Translations under genes and position numbers: made by a program | In this document: positions 44,801 through 56,800 of the stretch, piece by piece | How positions within the stretch are numbered: position 1 is the stretch's first letter | Layout: every line of letters starts with the position of its first letter | DNA from: Sipunculus nudus | Taxonomy: Eukaryota > Annelida > Sipuncula > Golfingiida > Sipunculidae | Direction: 5' to 3' | NCBI GenBank assembly: GCA_026874595.1 | Contig: CM049309.1 | Span: forward strand, 93,518,723-93,582,722 | Length of the DNA: 64,000 nt | The notes under the pieces: generated by a model | What the model saw: only the letters and a program-made list of their open reading frames with translations | Told to the model about the DNA's origin: nothing | The model's database searches: none

Positions 44801-47800
44801 GCCAGTGTCATTTATCCAGGCCAGAGTAATACATCCAGGTCAGTTTGATACATCCAGGTCAGTGTATTACATCCAGGTCAGTTTAGTACATCCTTTTCAG
44901 TGTAATACATCCAGGTCAGATTAATATATCCATATTTGTGTAATACTTCTAGGTCAGTGTAAAACATCCAGGCCAATGTAATACATCCAGGCCAGTGTCA
45001 TTTATCCAGGCCAGAGTAATACATCCAGGCCAGTGTAATACATCCTGACAAGTGTGATATATCAAGGCCAGTGTAATATATCCATATTAGTGTTATACAT
45101 CCAGGTCAGTGTAGTACATCCAGGTCAGTGAAATATATCTTGGCCAGTGAAATTTATCCATATTAGTGTAATACATCCAGGTCAGTGTAATATATCTTGG
45201 CCAGTGAAATTTATCCATATTAGTGTAATACATCCAGGTCAGTGAAATATATCTTGGCCAGTGAAATTTATCCATATTAGTGTAGTACATCTAGGTCTGT
45301 GAAATATATCTTGGCCAGTGAAATTTATCCATATTAGTGTAGTACATCCAGGTCAGTGAAATATATCTTGGCCAGTGAAATTTATCCATATTAGTGTAAT
45401 ACATCCAGGTCAGTGAAATATATCTTGGCCAGTGAAATTTATCCATATTAGTGTAATACATCCAGGTCAGTGTAATATATCCAGGTCAGTGTAAAACATC
45501 CAGGCCAGTGTAATACATCCTGGCAAGTGTGATTTATCAAGGCCAGTGTAATATATCCATATTAGTGTTATACATCCAGGTCAGTGTAGTACATCCAGGT
45601 CAGTGAAATATATCTTGGCCAGTGAAATTTATCCATATTAGTGTAATACATCCAGGCCAGTGTCATTTATCCAGGCCAGAGTAATACATCCAGGCCAGTG
45701 TAATACATCCAGGTCAGTTTGATACATCCAGGTCAGTGTATTACATCCAGGTCAGTTTAGTACATCCTTTTCAGTGTAATACATCCAGGTCAGATTAATA
45801 TATCCATATTTGTGTAATACTTCTAGGTCACTGTAAAACATCCAGGCCAATGTAATACATCCTGGCAAGTGTCATTTATCCAGGCCAGAGTAATACATCC
45901 AGGCCAGTGTAATACATCCTGACAAGTGTGATATATCAAGGCCAGTGTAATATATCCATATTAGTGTTATACATCCAGGTCAGTGTAGTACATCCAGGTC
46001 AGTGAAATATATCTTGGCCAGTGAAATTTATCCATATTAGTGTAATACATCCAGGTCAGTGTAATATATCCAGGTCAGTGTAAAGCATCCAGGCCAATGT
46101 TATACATCCTGGCCAGTGTGATATATCAAGGCCAGTGTAATATATCCATATTAGTGTTATACATCCAGGTCAGTGTAGTACATCCAGGTCAGTGAAATAT
46201 ATCTTGGCCAGTGAAATTTATCCATATTAGTGTAATACATCCAGGTCAGTGTAATATATCCAGGTCAGTGTAAAACATCCAGGCCAATGTAATACATCCT
46301 GGCCAGTGTGATATATCAAGGCCAGTGTAATATATCCATATTAGTGTTATACATCCAGGTCAGTGTAGTACATCCAGGTCAGTGAAATATATCTTGGCCA
46401 GTGAAATTTATCCATATTAGTGTAATACATCCAGGTCAGTGTAATATATCCAGGTCAGTGTAATACATCCAGGCCAATGTAATACATCCTGGCCAGTGTG
46501 ATATATCAAGGCTAGTGTAATATATCCATATAAGTGTTATACATCCAGGTCAGTGAAATACATCCAGGTCAGTGAAATATATCTTAGCCAGTGTAATTTT
46601 TCCATATTAGTGTAATACATCCAGGTCAGTGTAATATATCCAGGTCAGTGTGATATTAAGAAGTCATTGTAATATATCCAGGCCTGTGTTATACATATAG
46701 GTCAGTATAACATATCCATGATAGTGTAATACATCCTTTTGTCTGTGATTCATCCCTTTAGTGTAATACATCCATGTAAGTTCAGGTCAGTGTATATATC
46801 CTGACAAATGTAATAAGCACAGTAACATGTAATTCTTGCACATTGATGATATGTCACAGTTAATGTTGTTTTTAAGTCAGTGTAAATCTTGCAGACTGTT
46901 TGTAAAATTGGTTTATCTGCTGATGCTGTTGATACTCTCATTGACATGTGTGGCAACATGCATGCACTGTGGGATACAGTACAGCGAATATTGTTTTATT
47001 GATTGAGTACCAGTAAGGGTGCATTTTATTTCAGGATCCAGCAATTTTACAAGCACAAGTTCAAAAACCAATGCATCAGCACAGCGGGAAAGGCAACAGG
47101 TCTATAAAACAGGGAAAAGCGTCTCAACAGCTAGGTCAGTGTCCCCAAAAACTGCAAGCACACTTCTCTACATCCACTAACATAATGGCTGAGCTGATTC
47201 ATACTGCTTCAAGGGTACAGCCTGCTGTTTATAACTAGGCATCAGTGTTTGGTCAAATCCACACTATCTGAGATAAGGTGCAAGTCTGTCACAGGCTAGT
47301 CAAGCCTGAGTCCTTGAGGTCTGTGTCTCAGTCCATCTTCTGTGTCTCAGTCTTTTGGACACCAAGTCAGAGTATGACTAAAATAATTTTCTTTAAAATC
47401 ACTTTAAACAAGACGTTGAGATATTCATTTGCTTTTTCTGTTGGTTTACACATTTTTCAAAACTGAATAAACAAATAGTCATTTGGAACTCTCAGTAAAG
47501 TGAAAAATCTCTTAAGCTGAAACTTATATTATTTTAAGTTTCAAACTGTTTTCATTTAAAGCCTTAAAATAAGGCTCTAAATACAAAAAAAAATTCCCAT
47601 TTAATAAGATTTCTTTCCCAAATAAGGATTAAAGAAGACAATAAAAAAAATTGGGATGTTGCAAATTGACTCTGAATAGAAAGTCTAAATATTACTGCAT
47701 TGTGAAATCCTATTGAAGTTGGTATGAAATTAAATATGTAACTAAAATATTTATAAATAAAACCTGTAAACATGCAGGAAAATACAATATATCTTATTTT

Positions 47801-50800
47801 AAAATCTGCCAGTTACACTTGAGCTAAACAATAAACAACAATGGATAAAGGAACTGTAAGTGCAAAGCTAATTGCAGATCCAAACTTTATAACATGCAAT
47901 AGCTAACTCCTTTAAATATGATCTTGCAGCAATATTCTCAAATATGTTGGTAATTTGTTTCCTGATCTGTAATTTAGAACTTACACTCATGACAGAGCCT
48001 TTTCATACTGGGCTCGAGCCGGACTTGGCCAACTTTTTGGGTCCTTACCTCTGAGTCCAGGACAGTCGAGTCCCTGAAAAAGTCTGGACTCTTAAAGCTC
48101 AAATGAAACGATTTGGCCAAAAATCACAAAAAGTCGCTATTCCAGTAGTATATATCTTGAATTAACATTTGATACATGAATTCCGACATTATTTATTAGA
48201 AAACTAATGATAAAACCAAAATATATTGGAGAGATCACGCTGTTTACGGAATCTGCCGAGCTCAGTGCTGCAGCACGCAGCAGCTGGGCTGGCACGACTT
48301 GTGACGTCATAGCAGACAAACACGGTCACTCAGTCAGGTGTGCGGGCGCTGGTCACTGTTCAAGTGTCAGCGGCAGAAGCTCTGGTCCGGTCCCTGAAAT
48401 GGCTAGCTTTCTTGTGGATTAGGACGAATTAAGCAAGGTTCGAAATAAGCGGTATCGCATCGCAATTTACGACGCAAAATGGACCCATTGTGAATCATTT
48501 TCTTTAACTGTTGTTGTGTCTGCGAATCAAATAAATGCATGTCTTGCCTTTTTCGGAGAGCGATTTTTCGGAACACCAATTGATGCGGGATGAATTCAAC
48601 CGAAGACAATATTACACATTATTAAAGCAGGCATAAGACTGCGGCATTCGGGCTTCAATGAACAATGTATAAACTGACAGGTGCTTGCTGCACAAGTTTC
48701 CAGGAAAAGCTAATCATTATTGACACTGTGACACCTGATCCACAAGCCTATTGGCTGACATTGAATTGACGTCATTTGACCCATGCGTCCATTGGTTGAT
48801 CTCGACCTTATTTGAATAAACGTCATCTGACCTCTGACCCCGTTGGTCGTTGTGTTTTTGCACTGACAAAAAAGTTCCGGCTTAGTTGGACTGCACAGGA
48901 CATGAAAGCTTTCACCAATGTCAGTCAGAAAGCGTAATATTTTTAATCATTATTGCAAAGTAAATTATCCACAATCAATAAACGGTCCGTATGCACTTTT
49001 AATGTGCCCGTTTTTACCGTTTCATTCAAATCAAAACCAGGTCTATAAACAATGTGCCGTCGATGTCAATCTTTTATATCGTCAGTGACAATACAACATT
49101 ACATGTCTGTCAAATTCCAGATAACGATTTTTATCGGGAAAATGCGGTGAAAAAAATAAAAACAAATAATGTGTTATTTTGTCTTATACTCCTATTATCT
49201 GGTCCGCTTTTCCGGGTATTTCGTCCTGTTACATGGGCATGACATGCTCACATATAGGCATACCCGCCCGTGGTACCGAGACTTGGAATTGCCATAAAAA
49301 AGTCCGGCACACGTATCAGAAAAAAAACGTGTTTATGTTTTGAATTATATTTGGAAAGTTATCCGTTATATTATAAAAATATAAAAACAGCCCATTTGAA
49401 TAAACCTCTAAAATGAACTTGTCATGTTTCTATAAAGCAGACTGAGTGACACATTGTTATAGGGTGTACATACTATCGATGTCAGCTGCACACCGTGTTG
49501 TTAAACGATCTTCCTAACTGTCTTCACAGGACATCTATATAGACTTTTACTCTTTGGGTGGAAAATGCAAACATTTATAAAAGAAATACGATGAAAATAT
49601 AGTATTCAGTGAACAGGTATGTCTTAAGGTATCAAGAACCGCATGTTTTACCGGGACAAGAACAGAGACAGTCAGGCGTGACACGCGTGTCTACACAGTG
49701 AGTGACCGGGGTTGCTGCCGCCAGGCACTGAGCTGTTTGTCTGCTTTGACGTCACAGGTCATCAAGACGACGGGGCCAGCCGAATGGCCATTTGAATGCA
49801 ACGGTCACTTCTTGACAGTACAACACCTCAAAATATTCATAATTAAAAGAATATTTTTAACAAGTATTCAAATGTTTAGGGGTAATATTACATTGCTAAT
49901 CCAATTATGTGTTAGGTGAAATCGTTTCATTTGAGCTTTAAGTCCTACACATTGCTATGCATACATTGTTTTAGGGGATACTACTAACTGTTACCTTTGT
50001 GATTCAGCCATTGAATAATCTAGCCTTATAAAATTGGGGGAAAAAACAGCATTAGAAAATAAAGTTATAAAATTTCGGTTCTCCGTTTTTTATTTCGGAT
50101 GAACGATTTTTCGGATAAATGGTGTTCGGATATATGACGTTCTACTGTATGTTGTAACTCCCACAATTCAAAATACCCCCCCCCCCCCCAACCACCACCA
50201 AGTCCTTTCATCTGTAGACTGGGAACATTGGTTATATTTCAACTGTATACATTTTATAAAATAAAAAGATACATATATTTAATAATATATATTATAAGAA
50301 AATAGATTCAATTGAACAAATGTGTAAACTACTGAAATGTCAGCAGTTAATCAAAAAACCAACAAATGATCATGGTAATAGTACAGATCATTTGTTCACA
50401 AACTGCTCACAGCTTCAGTTTCAACATTAGGAAACACATGGCCAGGTCACAAAATATTATTTGCAACAATTTCTTGCTAATCAATACAAACCAATCATAT
50501 AAACCAACCATGGCCTATATTACCTCTTCCTGTATCACTCTATCTCCATTTGATATTATTTTATATTTTTACCTTCAAGGTCAACTTCAGCTGAGCACAG
50601 TGACCCATGGGTTCCTTGTTTTTTTTTTTTTTCATTTGAAATTTTTAAAAATCTGAAAATATTAGTTCATTCAGAATAGATGTTGCATTATTATTTATCC
50701 ATAGTTTGGCTCACATCATGTCAAATTATGAATACACATATATTTTATAATTTTTTAAATAAAAAAATGTTTAAACTGAATTTAAAAGAAAATAATTTTT

Positions 50801-53800
50801 TCATAAGATAATATGGCTTAAAAGAACATAATGCAAAACATGGCATCTTCAATATTTTTCATTAAATCACTATTAAAAAAGTATTGTACATTGGAGATTT
50901 CAGTACATGCTTAATTTTATTACCTGTTCAAATCAGGTATAAACACTTGGTTGGACAAGGGAGAAACAATATTATTATACTAATTACTATCTCAGCTATA
51001 ATTTAATACTGAAATCAATATTCAATTTCACACCTTGTTAAAAGAATGCAAAGTTTCTTACTCTTCTGAAGTAAGGAACATCTTATGAACATCCACACTT
51101 TTACAGTAATAAACCACTTTGTGGACAAAATAAAATGTGCAGATTAATCATTATAACACACTGTGATAGAATACAAAATCCAAAATTTAGCAAAAAGTTA
51201 AAATAAGAATGAACCAAATATAGAAAATTATAACATTTATTTAGTTTATGAATCATTCGGGGGGGGGGGGGGGGAGTGGGGTGCAGGGCTGAGCAGAAGA
51301 TAAGCCAAGCTGAGCCAAGGCTGGTGCCTGGAGTGGGTTACATAACACAGGTGAGGGCTACATAACTCACTGTAATGGCCAGTGGCTTGATGTAAACAAC
51401 AATTGACATGGTGTCTATAAACCTGAATAAAAGCTACTATTTTCAATCAGTTCCTTTGAAATTTCATATTTTATAAAAATTAAATCCATATGTGAACATG
51501 CTGTGAAAATTAAATCAACAGTGCATACAGAGAAAAATGTGCCATGCCCAAAGTTTGACAAAATTTAAGGTTTTGATTTTATGTTTATGCTTATAACTTA
51601 AAAATTGGCAAAATTCAGATCTAAATTTGGGTATACAATTGAATCTTGATTAAGTGAGTTAATGTATTTTTCCTGATTTTTTACAAAGTGAATTATGTAT
51701 GGGCCCATAACTTCAAAAGATTACACATTACTGACCCAATTTCTGGTATGTAAATAGAAAAAATATATAGAGGAATGGTTATATTTAATTCTAGCTGATA
51801 AACCCGGTATACCAGGCTTTTTACCGGGGTTTGGGAGATATATTTACTGAGATATTGAATGTTTGCTCATTTTTTATTATGAAAGTTTAAAGAAAATATA
51901 GATTTTTAGTGGGGTACTCTCGGAATACGATATGTACAAATATTTTTTACTGTTATTTTGTGGCGCTGTGCTCATTGCAAAAATCATACCCCGGAATGTT
52001 TACCTTGAAGACCTGGTCAGTGATGGTTTACATCGCGAACCAGAATGAGACGCTGAGGCATACAGTGTTTCGTTGATATTTGACTGGTTTCTATCGTTGG
52101 ACGTATAAAGAATAGGTTGATGTGAGGAACACATAAAAGATTAATTATATGTTCGTTGAAAGGAAACTGTTCCTGAAGAAGGAAACAGAAATATGCATAC
52201 ATCGTAAGTAGCAGAAGCGGACCCTGTGGGACTCCATGCAGTTGGTCCGTATCCCATTTTCAGCCACCGCAACCTTTTTTTCATCTTATTAGACAAATGT
52301 TGAGGCCTGAAACCCCCGCCACCACCCCAGCCCTGTTCCTGAAATTGGGACCTTGAATTAGGTTTTGTCATTAATCCTCCTGGGTTGAACTCTCCATTTC
52401 ATAAAGCGAGAAACATGTGTTTTTCTCTTTTACAGACCACGCACGTGGGTCAAATCCCCCATTGAAAGCAAGTGTTATTCATATGAACAATTGTCCTTAG
52501 TGTTAGAGGTTAAGTGACCACGATGCATGCATTCCGGTGATTGCCGAAGGCAGTTCGGCTGTGCTCGGTAAAAATACGGAAAAATCACTCAAAATTATAT
52601 GTATATTAAAAAATATTTAGTTTCATATCGCCTATGTCACTGCGGGGGATAATAACCTTTAAAATGATGTATGGCACAATATTGTGCACAACGCGGTTTT
52701 AGAGAACATCGCGAACAAACGTGAACCGAATTCCTTTTATAAGTATTAGATGATCAATATCAGATCAGTGGATTTGATATCGTGCAATTTTTAGCTCAGC
52801 TGACTGAAAGTCATCTGAGCTATAGCGATCACTTTTGTCCATCGTCTGTCCTGCTGTCTGTCCAGCTATCTGGTCGTTGGTCCATTAACAGGGCACAAAT
52901 CGCAACTGCTGGACCTGTAATCTTCTAACTAGACATCCAGGGAGATCCATGAAAAATCTCCTTGGAAACCTGAAATTAAGTCTCTGTTACCCATATTCTC
53001 CAAGCTATGGGTCTTGTAATTACCCCAAAGAATAATAAAAAATTTGATACAAAACCTCAAGTATAGAATCTGAATAACTACTGTATTGATCACCATGATT
53101 CTTTGCATGAATATTGATCATGGAGTGTTCCATCAGTTCCTGTACACTGGTGGTGCCACATGTATTTTTTAGCGAACCTGTGAGCTTATGCGATGGTGCG
53201 GCGTCATCCGTCGTCTGTCATGCGGCGTCTGTACGTTAACCATAGCTATCTCAAAAACGGCAGGAGCTAGCATCACCAAAGTTTTTGCAAATAATCAGTC
53301 ATCCAAAAAACTATATAGGATTTTGTTTATTTTTTTCTAACTGCATTTTCTTAGATTTTATAGGGAAAAAGCTAAAAAAAAATTTAAAAATCTTCTTTTC
53401 CAAAACTGTTCAGCCAAATTGTCCTAAATTTCACAGAAAAGATCCCTGGAACAATCTTTTTCAAGTTTGTTCGAATGGTTCCAGTTCAGAGATTTTTGGC
53501 TGAGTTACAGAAGGTTGAACTTTGTTAACTGTGCAAAAAAGCATATTAAAATTTAAATCTCAGAAACGGCTGGAGCTATCATCACCAAATTTTATGCCAA
53601 TGTTGGTCATATAGGTCATATGTGAAATTGAGGTTTTGGTGGCGCCACCTGCATGGCCTTTTTTGTACGGGGTCATCAGTGCCTGTATCACACTGAGGGC
53701 TACAAAAAACTTCTTCTCTGAAACCATATGGCAAAAATGTTTAATATCGCACAGAAATGATCCTAGGGTAGTGCTTTCTGAAATTTGTTCAAATGGTCTC

Positions 53801-56800
53801 TTTTCAGTGACTTTTGGCTAAGTTATGGGAAGCTGAATTTAGTCATATGCCATAACAGCCCATTTTAGCTCAGTGGCTACAAAGATCTTCTCAACAAAAA
53901 CCACTGGGCCAAATTCTGAAATCTCACTCATTAATTATCCTCAGATGATGATAATTCAAGTTTGTTCAAATGGTTTTGGTTCAGTGCTTTTTGGCTTAGT
54001 TACAGTTAGCCAGTTTGCTGTATCTTCCTATACAAGTTATAAACCTGCGAAACGTTTTTCAACTGATGCCACTGAAGCCAGTTTGTTAAATATTTTACAA
54101 GAATAATCCCTACAGTGATTCTTATAATAATTGTCATTAATGGTTCCACATGACTGATTTTTGGCTGAATTTTGGAGATTGAATTGAGTCATTTTACCAT
54201 ATATGTAAGCTGTGTTATGCTGTTACATCTAGCCTGGCACCAGTTTATATAGCATCTATTACATCATGCCATTAGACATTTAGATTTCACGTTATCTTTG
54301 GTTAATACTGACAAGAAAGTTTTTTTAAAAGCTTTTAAAAAATTTAGATTTATGATTTAAGTTATTCATCATACCATGCAATCATGGATAGTCAGCTCTC
54401 TGTGGCTATATAAAGACAACTGTATGTGGATTATAAATTATTGGTATCCCTACTCAACTTAATCCACGAGTTTGCCATCAATGAGATATATCTGTATTTT
54501 AATTTTGCATTCAGTGTGCATCCGTAATAATTTTACATATATTCCTGATTTCTTTTTTATAAAAAGTCAGCTGAAAAGCATTTTGTATTGGGAAAATAAA
54601 TTTCAAAGTTATTTCAAGTAGGGACCACTTTTGTGTACAGATGGCAGCACTTGGTTTACCATTGGCAGATTGCCAGTGCCTTGATGTAGGCCATTAGCCA
54701 AGATGATGTCAGCTCTATAAATAGTTTGGCACAGTGCCAGGATTGGAAGATGTGCAGCCAGGTATAGGTCAAGAGTTCACTCAGTGCAGTAGCTGCATTC
54801 TATTTATAGCTTTGGCAGACTGCTCACTGCATCATATTTGGCACCAAAGTTCAGCCTGAATCTATTTATAGCTTTGGCAGACTGCCAACTGTGTCAGATT
54901 ATGCAACAGGTCAAGAGTTCACTCAGTGCAGCCAGGTACAGGTCAAAAGTTCACTCAGTCTAGCCAGGTGCAGGTCAAGAGTTCACTCAGTGCAGTAGCT
55001 TGAGGCAGCAATTTGTCACAGGTCACCCAGGGGCAACTGCCTTACTCACCTAAGCCTTGTCAGCCCAGTGCATCAAACTCTGGGGAAGTTTGATGTATTG
55101 GACTGATATTTTGACCTGTCTATGCATCTTTGATGGTATTCTCATTTACAAGACAGGTGGTGCCACCTACATTGACTTTTGCAGTGTATGCGCCTGCTTA
55201 TTTCTACAGAGGAATTTGATACATCAGCCTAAAATTGGGCATGTTTATACATATCGGGTAGCTTTATAGTGTACAAGACTGGTGGCGCCACCTACAATAA
55301 AATTTTTGCACAGTGTATGTCCCTGCTTATTTCATAGGAGGGGTTTTGACATAGTTTTGTGGATACTATGTTTTCAGTCTGACGCCAATGCTGCCGCTAT
55401 CACCACATAGGTTTCAGGAGAACTCCTCCATAACCACTGGGCAGAATTGTTTAAAATTCAGAATTCTGATCGGTCACATGTGAACTGTTGGGCCTTCATT
55501 TTTGGTTGACCTCTGACCTTTCCTCTATGCCCAGTGTCCATTTGTGCATCTGTTTCCACACATAAACCCACATATCTCTGGAACTGTTTGACCGATAAGG
55601 CTAAAGATTTTGCTCAAATGTAGCCCTTGGAAAGTTTCATAACATACAATAAAAATGGTGGTGCCACCTGCAACTATTTTTGCACAGCGTCCATCTGTTC
55701 ATCTGCCTTCAGATAAAAACACTCATATCTCTGCATTGGTTGGACTTATCCATTGACAGGTGACGCCACCTACATTCACGTTTACGCTGCAGACATCCAA
55801 GCTCATATCTCGGGAACCGTTTGACCGATTGGGCCAAAATTTTGCATGTGTATAGATCTCACATAGCTCTTTATCATACGCAAAACTGGTGGCGCCATCT
55901 GCAGCCATTTTTGCACAGCTCCCATCTATTTGTCTGCCATGGGATAAAATCACTCATATCTCGGCAGTGGTTTGACATATCTGCCTAAAATTTTGCAGGT
56001 TTATACATCCCCGACAGCTCTCTTGATTTTATGACAGGTGGCGCCACCTACATTCTAGTTTATGCAGCAGATATCCAAGCTCATATCTTGGGAAGCGTTT
56101 GACGGATTGGGCCAAAATTTTGCATGTGTATAGATCTCACATAGCTCTTTATCATATGCAAAACTGGTGGCGCAACCTGCAACCATTTTTGCACAGCGTC
56201 CATCTGTTTGTCTGCCAAGGACAAAAATCACTCATATACATGTAGCCGTTTGACTTATCTGCCTTAAAATTTGCATATGTATACAACTTGGACGGCTTTC
56301 TGGATTTTATGGTAGGTGGCGCAACCTACATACACAATTTGGCTGCAGACATCCATGCTAATATGCAACACTTCACTCTATTTCCCCTTGCCACTCAATC
56401 CATGCCTCACTTCACCCGTTCCACTCTGATTTAGGCAGATACACGTAGTCGCTTGTTGACTACCCGTATTCTAGTTTGCAATGATATTAGTTTTTTATAG
56501 TTTTTTTACTAGTTTTTGCAGACTGGTGGAACCACCTGTATTTTTTTTAAAGTTTATGCATTTTTTCTCTATTTTTGAGATATATAAATAAAGTCACAAT
56601 CTTTGCCTGTTGGTTAATCTGTTTGATGCTTCAGTTGAATGGGTATATACTACCAATCAGATGATAACATTTCCTTTGGCAAATCTCTACCCAGTCAGCT
56701 GAGCGTCATGACCCATGGGTCACTTATTTTCTCTGTTTTGGAGACCTTAAAAGAAGCTGTCATCTGATCAATACCAGATCAGTGGTTTTGATATCGTGCA

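Noticed and set aside
52440-52470. A tRNA B-box-like GGGTCAAATCCC
   Set aside because: No A box, cloverleaf or acceptor stem could be traced around it.
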